DNA from: Methylotenera sp.
GTDB lineage: Bacteria > Pseudomonadota > Gammaproteobacteria > Burkholderiales > Methylophilaceae
Length of the DNA stretch: 64,000 nucleotides
Direction of reading: 5' to 3'
Assembly: GCA_013141495.1 (NCBI GenBank)
Contig: JABFQV010000002.1
Span: 124,001 to 188,000, forward strand
Position 1 is the first letter of the stretch; every line of letters starts with the position of its first letter. Below, in pieces: positions 9,200 through 19,128 of the stretch. The notes below the pieces were generated by a model that was not told the DNA's origin, did no database searches, and worked only from the letters and a program-made list of their open reading frames with translations. The translations under genes and the position numbers were made by a program.

Positions 9200-10702
9200 T
9201 TATTTTTTGCTGTCTAATTTGGCTTTTAACAAAGCACCAAGATTGGTAGTACCGGCAGTTGCTCCGTCATCTGGAACTTGTGCAGGTTCTTTTGTTTTAG
9301 CAGATTTAGCTTTAGGTTTAGCTTCTGACTTCTCTTCTGAAGTTGCGCCTGATGGGTCAGCAGTCAATTGTTTTACGCCTAATGAAATGCGCTCTTTTTC
9401 AACATCAATAGCTAAGATAACAGCTTGTAACTCGTCACCTTTTTTGAAGTTGCGGATTGCTTCTTCGCCAGTTTGTGACCATGACAAATCAGACAGGTGA
9501 ACTAAACCGTCAATACCGCCTGGCAAACCAATGAACACGCCAAAGTCAGTGATAGATTTGATTTGACCTGAAACTTTATCGCCTTTAGCGTGCGTTGCAG
9601 AGAAATCATCCCATGGATTTGCTTGGCATTGTTTCATACCTAATGAAAGGCGACGACGCGCTTCATCAATCTCAAGAATCATTACTTCTACTTCGTCACC
9701 CAATTGAGCGATTTTGCCTGGATGGATGTTTTTGTTTGTCCAGTCCATTTCTGAAACGTGAACTAAACCTTCGATACCTGGCTCGATTTCAACGAATGCG
9801 CCGTAGTCAGTCAAGTTAGACACTTTACCGAATAAGCGTGTGCTTACTGGGTAACGACGTGTTAATGCAACCCATGGATCATCGCCCAATTGTTTAATAC
9901 CTAGTGAAACACGATTTTTCTCTTGATCGAATTTCAAGATTTTTGCTTCGACTTCTTCACCTACTGTAAGCACTTCTGATGGGTGCTTAACACGACGCCA
10001 GGCTAAATCAGTAATATGTAGTAAGCCATCAATGCCGCCTAAATCAACGAACGCGCCGTAGTCAGTAATGTTTTTAACGATACCTTTAACTACCGCACCT
10101 TCAGCCAATGTGCTTAGCAATGCGTCGCGGTCAGCGCCAGCGCTAACTTCCATGACAGCACGGCGTGAAACAACGATGTTGTTACGTTTACGGTCAAGTT
10201 TGATTACTTTTAAATCACATTCTTTGTTTTCAAATGGTGTGGTGTCCTTAACTGGACGCACGTCAACCAATGAACCTGGCAAGAAAGCCATGATGCCGTT
10301 TACAGAAACGCGTAAACCACCTTTAACTTTACCGCTTACAAAACCTTTAATGATGCGACCTTCGTTCATTGCGTCTTCTAAATCTAACCATGTTTCCATG
10401 CGTTTAGCTTTTTCGCGTGAAAGTATCGTAGAACCGAAGCCATCTTCCAGTTTTTCAATTGCCACTTTAACAAAGTCGCCCACTTGAACTTCAAGTTCAC
10501 CTTGAGCATTACGGAATTCATCAGCGTTAATAACGCTTTCAGATTTAAGACCAGCGTTAACAATCACATGATCGTTATCAACAGATACAACTTCAGCAGT
10601 AATCACTTCGCCAGAGCGCATTTCCTGGCGAGCTAAGCTTTCTTCAAAAAGCGCAGCAAAAGATTCCATGGGTGAAGCAGTAGATTTAGAGGTAGAAGCC
10701 AT
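9200..10702 (-). CDS. rpsA: 30S ribosomal protein S1, five S1 domains
   Basis: Binds mRNA on the 30S subunit and helps initiation. I can align five S1 OB-fold repeats: about residues 20-85, 103-170, 190-262, 275-349 and 362-437; repeats 3-5 show the clear [22 protein letters not shown] pattern. The sixth repeat of the usual 555-570 residue form is absent; residues 438-500 are instead a Lys/Ala/Glu-rich low-complexity tail ending [13 protein letters not shown]. No frameshift is needed to explain this, since the downstream 37 bp gap to ihfB has no S1 coding remnant. The leader folds into hairpins and the RBS is poor, as in autoregulated rpsA. Confidence 0.95.
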   Translation of the reverse strand: MASTSKSTASPMESFAALFEESLARQEMRSGEVITAEVVSVDNDHVIVNAGLKSESVINADEFRNAQGELEVQVGDFVKVAIEKLEDGFGSTILSREKAKRMETWLDLEDAMNEGRIIKGFVSGKVKGGLRVSVNGIMAFLPGSLVDVRPVKDTTPFENKECDLKVIKLDRKRNNIVVSRRAVMEVSAGADRDALLSTLAEGAVVKGIVKNITDYGAFVDLGGIDGLLHITDLAWRRVKHPSEVLTVGEEVEAKILKFDQEKNRVSLGIKQLGDDPWVALTRRYPVSTRLFGKVSNLTDYGAFVEIEPGIEGLVHVSEMDWTNKNIHPGKIAQLGDEVEVMILEIDEARRRLSLGMKQCQANPWDDFSATHAKGDKVSGQIKSITDFGVFIGLPGGIDGLVHLSDLSWSQTGEEAIRNFKKGDELQAVILAIDVEKERISLGVKQLTADPSGATSEEKSEAKPKAKSAKTKEPAQVPDDGATAGTTNLGALLKAKLDSKK

Positions 10703-10746
10703 TAAATAAAATTACCTAAATAATCCCACCTAGCAGTGGGGTAATT
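10703..10746 (-). promoter_or_regulatory. structured leader of rpsA
   Basis: Nested inverted repeats lie directly before the rpsA start: inner CCCAC (10725-10729) with GTGGG (10736-10740), and outer AATTAC (10710-10715) with GTAATT (10741-10746). The only purine-rich RBS candidate (AGG) falls at the base of the stem. E. coli rpsA likewise has a folded leader with a weak Shine-Dalgarno and is repressed by free S1; the same control here is inferred. Confidence 0.45.
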
Positions 10747-10775
10747 AAAAAACCGCAAATCTGTGAGATGTGCGG
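10747..10775 (-). terminator. terminator or attenuator between cmk and rpsA
   Basis: On the minus strand, CCGCACATCT - CAC - AGATTTGCGG (one mismatch) is followed by six T. It ends cmk transcription or attenuates read-through into rpsA. Confidence 0.75.
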
Positions 10776-10827
10776 ACGACAAAAGTACAAAGATGGAATT
10801 ATAACTAAAACATTGAAAAATAAAAGA

Positions 10828-11517
10828 CTATTTGTATATTTTATGCTGATAATTTTGTAAAACTACGTTTACTGCTTCAGAAATAGTTAAATGATCAGTT
10901 TCTAGCAGAACAGCATCTTTTGCCATGATAAGCGGAGCGCTTGCCCGGCCTTTGTCTCTTGCGTCACGCTCTTGTAAATCCAGCAGAATACTTTCATAGT
11001 TAGCGGTTTGATTTTTACCTATTAACTGTTGATAACGGCGATTAGCGCGCACTTCGGTAGATGCGGTGAGAAATATTTTAAGTTCAGCTTCAGGAAAGAT
11101 GACTGTACCCATATCACGGCCATCGGCAACTAAGCCGGGCGACTTGCAAAAACTATGTTGTAATTCTACAAGAGCGGCTCTCAACGGTGCATGAATAGCC
11201 ACTTGGGACGCGCCTTTGCCCATGGCTTCGGTACGAATTTCATCAGAAATATCTGCATTGTTGAGATAAACCTGACCATTTTTAAATTGAATACTCAATG
11301 CTTTTGCGCATTCTGCTACGGCTTCGGCATTGTCCCAGGCGATGTTTTTTTGCTTTGTAGCAAAAGCAACCACACGATAAAGCGCGCCTGAATCCAGATA
11401 AGCGAACCCTAGCGCATCTGCAACTAATTGGGCAACCGTGCCTTTGCCTGAGGCCGAGGGGCCGTCAATGGCAATGACAGGGACTAGGGGCTGGGAACTA
11501 GGGGCTAGGGTAATCAT
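10828..11517 (-). CDS. cmk: cytidylate kinase
   Basis: Phosphorylates CMP and dCMP. P-loop [17 protein letters not shown] at about residues 14-30; [13 protein letters not shown] and the RANRRYQQL lid segment are typical. The start overlaps the aroA stop as ATGA, so the two are translationally coupled. The first ten codons after the start ([10 protein letters not shown]) come from a short C/T-rich repetitive stretch and are extra compared with many homologues, so a later start such as a codon near VPVIAIDG is not excluded although no ATG exists there. Confidence 0.94.
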   Translation of the reverse strand: MITLAPSSQPLVPVIAIDGPSASGKGTVAQLVADALGFAYLDSGALYRVVAFATKQKNIAWDNAEAVAECAKALSIQFKNGQVYLNNADISDEIRTEAMGKGASQVAIHAPLRAALVELQHSFCKSPGLVADGRDMGTVIFPEAELKIFLTASTEVRANRRYQQLIGKNQTANYESILLDLQERDARDKGRASAPLIMAKDAVLLETDHLTISEAVNVVLQNYQHKIYK

Positions 11518-12797
11518 GCTTTGGCGATTTTTTTAAATTCTTCAAAATAATTAGGGAAAGTCTTATTTACACATTTAGGGTCGTTGATGGTGATTGGAAC
11601 ATCCCCTAAAGATACCAGTGAAAAGCACATCGCCATGCGGTGGTCGTCATAAGTGTCAATCACAGCATTAGGCGTCAGTTGTGTGGGCGGGGTTACTTTA
11701 ATGTAGTCTGCGCCCTCAATCACCGTGGCACCAACTTTGCGCAGCTCGTTTGCCATGGCGGCAATGCGGTCGGTTTCTTTTACACGCCAGCTGGCGATGT
11801 TGCGCAATGTAGTCGTGCCTTTTGCAAATAAAGCCAGTATCGCTAAAGTCATCGCCGCATCGGGGATATGGTTGCAGTCGAGGTCAATCGCGATGAGTTC
11901 ATCCGTTTTACTCGCTGTAATATGGTTTGTGCCGTAAGTGAGTTTGCCGCCCATTAAAGCAAGCGCTTCTGCAAAGCGCACGTCACCTTGAATACTCTGT
12001 TGGCCTAAGCCTGCTACTGTGACTTTACCGGCAATTGCGCCAGCGGCTAAAAAGTATGAGGCACTTGAGGCGTCACCTTCTACATAAATTTCATGAGGCG
12101 AGGTGTAGCTACTATTGGCTGGAACAGTAAAACTTTGCCAACCATTGCGTTCCACATTCACGCCGAACTTCGCCATCAAGTTAAGGGTGATTTCAATATA
12201 AGGTTTTGAAATCAGTTCACCTACGACTTCAATGGTTGCTTTTTGTTTTGTGAGCGGCAATGCCATGAGTAAGGCAGTTAAAAATTGGCTGGAGACATCA
12301 CCGCGAATCTTGATGGGTTTTGATAAGTTAATGTTAGGTGAAGTTATTTTTAATGGCGGGTAGCCGTCATTGGCTAAGTATTCGATGTTAGCACCAGCTT
12401 GCCTTAACGCATCGACTAAGTCGCCAATCGGCCGCTCGTGCATGCGGGGCACGCCAGAAAGTTCGTAATCTCCGCCAGCTAAAGCAAGTGCTGCAGTAAG
12501 GGGTCTAAACGCTGTACCTGCGTTACCAAGAAACAAGTCAGCCTGTTTGTTTGGAAAGTTGCCACCGCAACCCACTACCCGCCATGCGTTTTGGGCAAAA
12601 TTCTCTAGCTTGACGCCTACGCTTTGCAATGCTTCCAGCATGCGTGAAGTGTCGTCTGAAGCGAGTAAATCGCGGATCTCGGTAGTGCCACTTGCAAGCG
12701 CCGCGAGTAATAAAGTGCGGTTTGAAATGCTTTTTGAGCCTGGTAGGGTGATTGTGCCTTGAGCCTGATGGCTGGCAGCTAGTATGAGTTGTTCCAT
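11514..12797 (-). CDS. aroA: 3-phosphoshikimate 1-carboxyvinyltransferase (EPSP synthase)
   Basis: Transfers enolpyruvyl from PEP to shikimate-3-phosphate in aromatic amino-acid synthesis. The 427 residues show [20 protein letters not shown] near residue 19, [18 protein letters not shown] near residue 91 (PEP site LGNAGTA), [13 protein letters not shown] and the C-terminal [19 protein letters not shown]. It lies between tyrA (23 bp upstream) and cmk (overlapping), the usual beta- and gammaproteobacterial arrangement. The LGNAGTA loop has the class I type residues. Confidence 0.96.
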   Translation of the reverse strand: MEQLILAASHQAQGTITLPGSKSISNRTLLLAALASGTTEIRDLLASDDTSRMLEALQSVGVKLENFAQNAWRVVGCGGNFPNKQADLFLGNAGTAFRPLTAALALAGGDYELSGVPRMHERPIGDLVDALRQAGANIEYLANDGYPPLKITSPNINLSKPIKIRGDVSSQFLTALLMALPLTKQKATIEVVGELISKPYIEITLNLMAKFGVNVERNGWQSFTVPANSSYTSPHEIYVEGDASSASYFLAAGAIAGKVTVAGLGQQSIQGDVRFAEALALMGGKLTYGTNHITASKTDELIAIDLDCNHIPDAAMTLAILALFAKGTTTLRNIASWRVKETDRIAAMANELRKVGATVIEGADYIKVTPPTQLTPNAVIDTYDDHRMAMCFSLVSLGDVPITINDPKCVNKTFPNYFEEFKKIAKA

Positions 12798-12820
12798 TGT
12801 TTTGTTTTTACGTTTTTAGA

Positions 12821-13702
12821 TTATAGTTTTTTAGTTGCTGCCCAATTGTTGCGTGCCACGCTGGCGCGTTCAAACAAGGCAAATAAGGCGTCACCATCTT
12901 CGCGTTCCAGCATTTGCTTCAAATCAGACAGCTCCTTTTGATAAGCGGTGATTTCATTAAGCAGCGCCGTTTTGTTTGCCAAGCTAATATCTCGCCACAT
13001 TTCAGGGTGGCTGCCGGCAATACGGGTAAAGTCTCTAAATCCGCTCGCGGCAAATCCAAATAGCTGTTCTGCGTTTGGTCGTGAAGCAACTTCATCTACC
13101 AGTGCAAATGCTAATAGGTGGGGTAAATGGCTTACGGCAGCAAATATGCCGTCATGGGTTTCTGCCGACATTTCACTGACATTTGCGCCGCAGGTTTGCC
13201 AAAGCTCACGTACGCGGTGAATAGCATCCGGATTGGTTATGACCGTAGGGGTTAACACAACATTTTTATTGCGATATAAATCAGCCGTTGCTGCCGTTAC
13301 GCCGCTTTTCTCAGCGCCTGCAATCGGGTGGCCACCTACAAATTGGGTAAATTGCGCACCTAGAATTTCTTTTGCCGTACTTAATACGTCATTTTTAGTG
13401 CTTCCTGCATCAGTAATCACTGTATTGGCTGTTAGGTGCGGCTTAATGGCGTTTAGGATGGCTGGGGTTTGTGCCACTGGTGCTGCGATCAAAATAATGT
13501 CTGCATCTTTTATTGCGTCTGCAACATTGCTGGAAGCAATGTCGATCGCACCTAAATCAACCGCAGTTTGCAGACTTTTAATCGAGCGGCCAACACCAGC
13601 TATTGATGCAGTACAGCCTGCTTTTTTCAAAGCAAGCGCAACCGAGCCGCCAATTAAGCCCACACCAAAGATAACAATTTTTTTTAAAACAGGATTTTTC
13701 AA
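12821..13702 (-). CDS. tyrA: prephenate/arogenate dehydrogenase
   Basis: Oxidative decarboxylation leading to tyrosine. The Rossmann motif IFGVGLIGGSVALALKKAG is at about residues 11-29, and the substrate-binding stretch GGHPIAGAEKSGVTAATADLY lies near 122-142. The 293-residue protein has no fused chorismate mutase or ACT domain. First visible gene of the tyrA-aroA-cmk operon; hisC or pheA, often upstream in this group, is not adjacent here. Confidence 0.94.
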   Translation of the reverse strand: MKNPVLKKIVIFGVGLIGGSVALALKKAGCTASIAGVGRSIKSLQTAVDLGAIDIASSNVADAIKDADIILIAAPVAQTPAILNAIKPHLTANTVITDAGSTKNDVLSTAKEILGAQFTQFVGGHPIAGAEKSGVTAATADLYRNKNVVLTPTVITNPDAIHRVRELWQTCGANVSEMSAETHDGIFAAVSHLPHLLAFALVDEVASRPNAEQLFGFAASGFRDFTRIAGSHPEMWRDISLANKTALLNEITAYQKELSDLKQMLEREDGDALFALFERASVARNNWAATKKL

Positions 13703-13783
13703 AGCAAATTTATTCTAATTAGCAACAGGCAGAATTGTAGCATTGAACCCTGATTTTATCTGCGATAGCAACATGCAACGTGT

Positions 13784-14506
13784 TTATTGCAACCATTTGC
13801 CATTGATGAGCATTTCCAATGGTTTGTAATTTTGTTTATAAACCATTTTTGGACTGTCTTTAATCCAGTAGCCTAGGTATAAATAGGGTAGCTTAAAGCT
13901 TTTAGCCCAGTCGATTTGCCATAAAACATTATAGGTGCCATAGCTGGCATTAGCGTTACTGGTATCATAAAAAGTGTAAACCGCTGAAATACCATCACTG
14001 ACTATATCAATCACACTCACCATTCTGAGTTGATTGTTTTCTCTAAACTCAACCAGTACGCTATCTACATTGCTTTGGCACAAAAAGCTTTGGTATTGCT
14101 CTACGTCATCTACCTGCTTAGTGAACTTGCCATCAGTATGTCGTGCGCATTGATAAGCGGCATATAGCGCATAATGCTCTTCATAAAAGGCTACGGGCAC
14201 AATGGTCGTTGTTAAATTTTGATGCTGTTTGAGTGCGCGTTTTTGGCTACGATTGGGTGTGAAATCTTGCAGAATAACCCGTACAGGCACGCAAGCTTGG
14301 CAGTTTTCACAATGCGGTCTGTAAGCAAACTTGCCACTTCGTCGAAAGCCTTGCTGTATCAAACTGCTATAAATCTCAGTATCGACTAAATGTTGTGGTG
14401 TAGCAATTAAACTTTGCGCTAACTTATTGGGCAAGTAGCTGCAACTGTAACCGGTAGTCACATAAAACTGTAGCTTATTTAAAGTGTTGTCGTTAGGCAG
14501 ATGCAT
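13784..14506 (-). CDS. bpt: aspartate/glutamate leucyltransferase
   Basis: Transfers leucine from Leu-tRNA to proteins beginning with Asp or Glu, marking them for ClpS/ClpAP (bacterial N-end rule). The 240-residue protein has the N-terminal Cys-rich ATE motif CSYLPNKLAQSL, then GFRRSGKFAYRPHCENCQACVPVRV (residues about 53-77) and the C-terminal acetyltransferase-like GTYNVLWQIDWAKS ... YLYLGYWIKDSPKMVYKQNYKPLE. It lies next to aat, the second enzyme of the same pathway, separated by a REP-like repeat. Confidence 0.95.
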   Translation of the reverse strand: MHLPNDNTLNKLQFYVTTGYSCSYLPNKLAQSLIATPQHLVDTEIYSSLIQQGFRRSGKFAYRPHCENCQACVPVRVILQDFTPNRSQKRALKQHQNLTTTIVPVAFYEEHYALYAAYQCARHTDGKFTKQVDDVEQYQSFLCQSNVDSVLVEFRENNQLRMVSVIDIVSDGISAVYTFYDTSNANASYGTYNVLWQIDWAKSFKLPYLYLGYWIKDSPKMVYKQNYKPLEMLINGKWLQ

Positions 14507-14534
14507 GTTTAAACCCGGATTTTCTATTAGACCG

Positions 14535-14641
14535 CGTCATTCCCGCGTAGGCGGGAATCTAGGCTAGGTGAATGTCCTTGAATGTAAGTTGCTCATGCGC
14601 CCTTGAAGCCTGACTGGATTCCCGCCTACGCGGGAATGACG
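14535..14641. repeat. REP-like inverted repeat unit (dRS3-like arms)
   Basis: Perfect 25 bp inverted repeat: 14535-14559 and 14617-14641, separated by 57 bp. Each arm contains ATTCCCGCGTAGGCGGGAAT, which fits the Neisseria dRS3 pattern ATTCCC-N8-GGGAAT, and is itself near-palindromic. The whole 107 bp unit looks like a bacterial interspersed mosaic or small MITE-like element. It would form a strong hairpin in RNA between aat and bpt. Confidence 0.85.
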
Positions 14642-14696
14642 TAGTTAAACAAAGCTTGATTTTGGCAAAATAACGTATGCAAAGCAACTAGTTGTT

Positions 14697-15419
14697 CTAA
14701 TGGCTTCCATTAGAAAATTTGGCTAATGGGAAATTTCGGATTAACCGTGATAACTGCTTTATAAAAGCATCACGACTAATTTCATGCGCACCGAAGCTTG
14801 CGAGATGCGCCGTTTTCATTTGGCAATCTATCATACCAACCCCCTGAGCTTTAAGATGCTCTACCAGGCTTACAAAAGCGACTTTTGATGCGTCTGTCAC
14901 TAGATGAAACATGCTTTCACCGTAAAACATATTGCCTATTTTAACGCCGTAACAGCCGCCGACTAATTGACCGTTCTGCCAAGATTCGGCAGAAACTGCA
15001 TAGCCTGCAACATGCAACGCGCAATAAGCGTCAATGATGTCCTGCGTAATCCATGTGCCTGGTTGTTCAGCTCTAGGGGTTTTGCTGCAAGCGGTAATCA
15101 CCTCACGAAAAGAGGTGTTGAAGCGCAACTCAAATTTTTTGTTTTTAAGTGTTTTTTTGAGTGAGGTAGATATTTTTAATTCGCTTGGAAAAAGCACCAT
15201 GCGCGGGTCAGGACTCCACCAAAGGATAGGTTCCCCCTCACTAAACCATGGGAATATGCCATGCTGATAGGCCTTAAGAAGGCGCGAAACTGATAAGTCA
15301 CCGCCAACTGCAATCAAACCATTAGGCTCAGTGAGCGCTACGGAAAGTGGTGGGAATTGGCAGTTGCCGTCAATACTCGCAACACGCCCGTTCGGTAATT
15401 GATAATAAGCGTGGCTCAT
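14697..15419 (-). CDS. aat: leucyl/phenylalanyl-tRNA-protein transferase
   Basis: Adds Leu or Phe to N-terminal Lys/Arg, making N-degrons for ClpAP. The 240 residues show the family signature [21 protein letters not shown] near 28-48, [26 protein letters not shown] near 51-76 and [19 protein letters not shown] near 154-172. Transcribed leftward toward bpt; no terminator other than the repeat hairpin lies between them. Confidence 0.97.
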   Translation of the reverse strand: MSHAYYQLPNGRVASIDGNCQFPPLSVALTEPNGLIAVGGDLSVSRLLKAYQHGIFPWFSEGEPILWWSPDPRMVLFPSELKISTSLKKTLKNKKFELRFNTSFREVITACSKTPRAEQPGTWITQDIIDAYCALHVAGYAVSAESWQNGQLVGGCYGVKIGNMFYGESMFHLVTDASKVAFVSLVEHLKAQGVGMIDCQMKTAHLASFGAHEISRDAFIKQLSRLIRNFPLAKFSNGSH

Positions 15420-15534
15420 AAATTTGATGTTGAATTAGTGGTTTGATGCGAGCTGTGCTTAACACGTCTTTAATTGCCTAAGCTAGCATTATCATACTGT
15501 AATTATGATTGGGTTTATTAGAGCCAAATAAAAT

Positions 15535-15573
15535 AAAAAAGCCCCGTACGGTGAATTGTACGGGGCTTTTTTT
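15535..15573 (-). terminator. intrinsic terminator of rne
   Basis: Stem GCCCCGTAC / GTACGGGGC with an 8-nt loop, flanked by an A-run and a T-run; on the minus strand it follows the rne stop. Confidence 0.88.
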
Positions 15574-15606
15574 ATAGTCGCAGTTCGCTAAATAAAGCGT
15601 TTGAGT

Positions 15607-18300
15607 CTATTTATTTTGCGTTTCTACCATGACTAAAGGCTCGGCAGTGGCGTCCGCTTTAGCTTGATTCTGCCAAGTGGCCGCTTTGCGAGGTGCGCGT
15701 GGCTCTTTAGATTCTACGGGAGCAGACGCTTTTGGCGCATCGGCTTTAGTTTCTACTAATTGCAACCCTGAAGCAGCCAAGTCAACTGGTTTTGTTTCGG
15801 CTTTAGCTTTACGTGGTCGTGCTGGACGTTTTTTATCCGTTTTAGCCGCCACACCTTCATTCACCTCTGCAGTTGTTGCTACATTAACGTCTGCATTTAT
15901 TTCAACAACGGCTTCTGTATTGTCACGCTTAGCACTGCTTGCTTTATTAGGGGCGTTTTTTTGGCCTCTGGCTTTTTTTGCGCCTGTTGGTGTGTTTTTT
16001 TCTGCTGTTGCTACCTCAACTACTGGCGTGCCCTGATTTGAGGCATCATTTGTCTTGGCTTCAACAACCTGAGTGATGCTTTCAGCTTTGTTATCACTCA
16101 TGGCAGGTGCCTGAGCAGAAGCTTCTACGCTAACATTGGCTTGATTAGCGCTGATTTCTTCATTTGGTACGAAAGGAAGGTTACCCTCACGCACAGCGCT
16201 ATCATCGCGATCGCGGCGACCACGGCGATTATTACGGTTGCGACGACTGCCACGCTCTGTAGTTTGTTCAGTGGTTTCATTGCCTGTTGCTTCTACTGGG
16301 GCTTTGGTTTGCTGATTACGTGCAGGCTCATTACGTTGAGTTTCAGTACGCGCTTGCTGTGGTTTTTGCTGACGAGGTTCTTGCTGCTTGCCTTCTGTAG
16401 GTCGTGCCTCTTGCGCTTTTGCATCCTGATTGCGGTTAGGGCGCTCTTGATTAGCGGCTTTATCCGTACGTTCATTTTTCTCACCACGCTCATTGCGATT
16501 GCGTTCATTGCGATTGCGGTTACGATTACGATTGTTGCGATTGCTCTCAGAACGTGCTGCATTGGCTTTTTCAGCTTCAATTTTTTGTGATTCACTTTCA
16601 GTTGATGGTGCGCTAAAAAAGTTTTTAATACGGGCGAACAGTGACAGCTTAGGCTCAGTTTTTTCTGCGACTACTTTTTCTGCAACGATAGGTGCAGGGG
16701 CCGCAGGAGTAATGCCTTTCACTGCTGCCACTGGGCGAACCGCTTTTGCTTCTTCTGCTGCATTGGGAATGTAAGTGGTTTCAGTCGGGAGTTCTACCAG
16801 CTTGTAGCTTGCGCGACTAGTTTCTTCTGTTACATCATCATGCTTAACACGCGTGATGTTGTAGTTAGGTGTTTCAAGGTGAATGTTTGGAATCAACACC
16901 ACTTCAACGCCCATACGCTGTTCAATTTTATGAATATCAGCCCGTTTTTCATTCAGCAAGAACGTAGCCACTTCAACAGGCAATTGCACTTGAATAATCG
17001 CGCTATTTTCTTTCATGGCATCTTCTTGCGTAATGCGCAGAATATGTAGAGCAGTTGACTCAATACCACGAATATGACCTGTACCATGACAGCGTGGGCA
17101 AGGGATATGATTGGTTTCACCCAAGCTAGGGCGCAAGCGTTGACGAGATAACTCCAGCAAGCCAAAGCGCGAAATCTTGCCGGTTTGTACACGTGCGCGG
17201 TCAGCATGCAGGGCATCACGCAATGCATTTTCAACCTCGCGCTGGTTGCGTTGGCTTTCCATGTCAATGAAGTCAATCACCACCAAGCCGCCTAAATCAC
17301 GTAAACGCAATTGACGTGCGACTTCTTCAGCCGCTTCAATGTTGGTATTAAATGCGGTATGTTCAATATCGCTACCACGGGTTGCACGGCCTGAGTTTAC
17401 GTCAACAGAAACTAATGCTTCAGTATGGTCGATGACAATCGCGCCACCAGATGGTAAGCGCACTTCACGTGAGAAGGCTGATTCAATCTGGTGTTCAATT
17501 TGAAAGCGTGTAAATAGTGGAATTTCATCTTGATACAATTTAACGCGTGCCACGTTGCCTGGCATCACGTGATTCATAAACTGTACCGCTTGCTCATGAA
17601 TGTCTGGCGTATCAATTAAAATTTCACCAATATCGGAGCTAAAGTAATCGCGAATTGCGCGGATGACTAAGCTACCTTCCTGGTAAATTAAATAGGCGCC
17701 GGCCTGCATGGCGGAGGCGCCATCAATCGCAGTCCATAATTGTGTGAGATAGTTTAAATCCCACTGCAACTCTTCAGCGTTGCGACCAATACCAGCAGTA
17801 CGCGCGATAATGCTCATGCCTTTGGGCACTTCAAGTTTGGCTAATACGTCGCGTAGTTCGTCACGGTCCTCGCCTTCAATGCGGCGTGACACACCGCCGC
17901 CACGTGGATTATTTGGCATTAATACCAAATAACGACCAGCAAGGGATATAAAAGTAGTCAGCGCCGCACCTTTGTTGCCACGCTCATCTTTATCAACCTG
18001 TACGATGAGTTCCTGGCCTTCTTTTAAGGCATCCTGGATGCGGGCACGGGCATCTGTGCCTTCTTTGTAGTAGCTACGTGATACTTCTTTAAAGGGTAAA
18101 AAGCCATGGCGATCTTGTCCGTAATCGACAAAAGCGGCTTCTAAAGACGGCTCAATACGCGTAATGACGCCTTTGTAAATATTGCTTTTACGCTGTTCTT
18201 TACCAGCGTGCTCAATATCTAAATCGACGAGTTTTTGACCATCTACAATCGCAACGCGTAATTCTTCAGATTGCGTTGCATTAAATAACATACGTTTCAT
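15607..18300 (-). CDS. rne: ribonuclease E
   Basis: Major endoribonuclease for mRNA decay and rRNA/tRNA processing, and scaffold of the degradosome. The N-terminal 520 residues hold the S1 domain ([22 protein letters not shown]), 5'-sensor, and the DNase I-like centre with SVDVNSGR and VVIDFIDM carrying the two catalytic aspartates. The Zn-link [12 protein letters not shown] is present. Residues about 560-897 are disordered: an Arg/Asn-rich block ([18 protein letters not shown] near 600) for RNA binding, then Ala/Glu/Lys-rich sequence. An 828 bp region before the start may include an autoregulatory leader. Confidence 0.96.
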   Translation of the reverse strand: MKRMLFNATQSEELRVAIVDGQKLVDLDIEHAGKEQRKSNIYKGVITRIEPSLEAAFVDYGQDRHGFLPFKEVSRSYYKEGTDARARIQDALKEGQELIVQVDKDERGNKGAALTTFISLAGRYLVLMPNNPRGGGVSRRIEGEDRDELRDVLAKLEVPKGMSIIARTAGIGRNAEELQWDLNYLTQLWTAIDGASAMQAGAYLIYQEGSLVIRAIRDYFSSDIGEILIDTPDIHEQAVQFMNHVMPGNVARVKLYQDEIPLFTRFQIEHQIESAFSREVRLPSGGAIVIDHTEALVSVDVNSGRATRGSDIEHTAFNTNIEAAEEVARQLRLRDLGGLVVIDFIDMESQRNQREVENALRDALHADRARVQTGKISRFGLLELSRQRLRPSLGETNHIPCPRCHGTGHIRGIESTALHILRITQEDAMKENSAIIQVQLPVEVATFLLNEKRADIHKIEQRMGVEVVLIPNIHLETPNYNITRVKHDDVTEETSRASYKLVELPTETTYIPNAAEEAKAVRPVAAVKGITPAAPAPIVAEKVVAEKTEPKLSLFARIKNFFSAPSTESESQKIEAEKANAARSESNRNNRNRNRNRNERNRNERGEKNERTDKAANQERPNRNQDAKAQEARPTEGKQQEPRQQKPQQARTETQRNEPARNQQTKAPVEATGNETTEQTTERGSRRNRNNRRGRRDRDDSAVREGNLPFVPNEEISANQANVSVEASAQAPAMSDNKAESITQVVEAKTNDASNQGTPVVEVATAEKNTPTGAKKARGQKNAPNKASSAKRDNTEAVVEINADVNVATTAEVNEGVAAKTDKKRPARPRKAKAETKPVDLAASGLQLVETKADAPKASAPVESKEPRAPRKAATWQNQAKADATAEPLVMVETQNK

Positions 18301-19128
18301 TGTTTGCTCCTGCGCTAAGTAATAGCAGGCAGACTAATGCATGAAAAAACTCAGCATTGAGTGAAGGCATTTAAGGTGAAAGTGTCGAGTGTCGACTGAA
18401 ATACTAAAGGTGTGCAAGGTGCTTGATGCACGCTACCCAGTGTAGTTAACACTGGTGAAACATAACGTTTTACAAAGATAACAATGGCGCAATTTAACGA
18501 AGTCTAATTTAAAGACGTAGGCGGAAAACCGCGCGTAACTTAATATAGATTCGTCAATTCAGTTATATGGATCGAATCCAGTTTTACCGAGCCTAGTCGT
18601 AAAAAACCACATGGGCTGAGTCAGATTGAGTTATCTAATTTAATTGTTTCAGCAGAGAATCTCATGTTGAAACAAGTTTATTGTTCGTTAAAGCAAACTA
18701 ATTGTTAAATTTATGCTTAAATGTGGTCTAAATATCAGGCCAGTTAGCGCTTAAATTCGTTAAAATTCTATCTTTAGTACATCTATAATTTGCTGGATTA
18801 TTTAATTTCGTACTGCAAGCCTTTCGGGTCGAGCAACGTTGATTTGATAACCTGTCAAATTTTACTTTTCACTTTAAGTCGCGCTTTATCTTTATTTTGT
18901 CTGCGGCGGCTTTAGCGCTAAATTTACTTACCGCTACTTTATAATATGGCGAGCGGTGTTAACCAAGTGTTTAGTGGTCACTATTTTTAAATAAAGACAT
19001 CAGGCGATAATTAAATCGTCGCAACACGATGTGTTTATTGGTATTAAGTGTATTCTTATCAACCATTTATACAGTTGACTTCATAAGAATTCGCAAAGTA
19101 TAAGCTACATCTTTCATAAAAGCTACGA
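18301..19128. other. long intergenic region upstream of rne and rluC
   Basis: No ORF with coding character seen over 828 bp. It must hold the divergent promoters of rne (leftward) and rluC (rightward). A perfect 7-bp hairpin CCAGTGT - AGTTA - ACACTGG lies at 18437-18455, inside the probable rne leader. On the plus strand TATAAT occurs at 18940-18945 as a possible -10 for rluC, without a good -35. Long untranslated leaders are known for rne and serve feedback control by RNase E; a homologous structure here is inferred only. Confidence 0.5.

Noticed and set aside
10068-10487. 139-codon frame antisense to rpsA
   Set aside because: Shadow of a highly expressed gene; no motif or RBS.
16141-16590. 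149-codon frame antisense to rne
   Set aside because: It arises from the Arg/Asn-rich repeats of the RNase E tail and has no RBS.
18940-18945. TATAAT as an rluC promoter
   Set aside because: No acceptable -35 at 16-18 bp, so not listed as a separate promoter.
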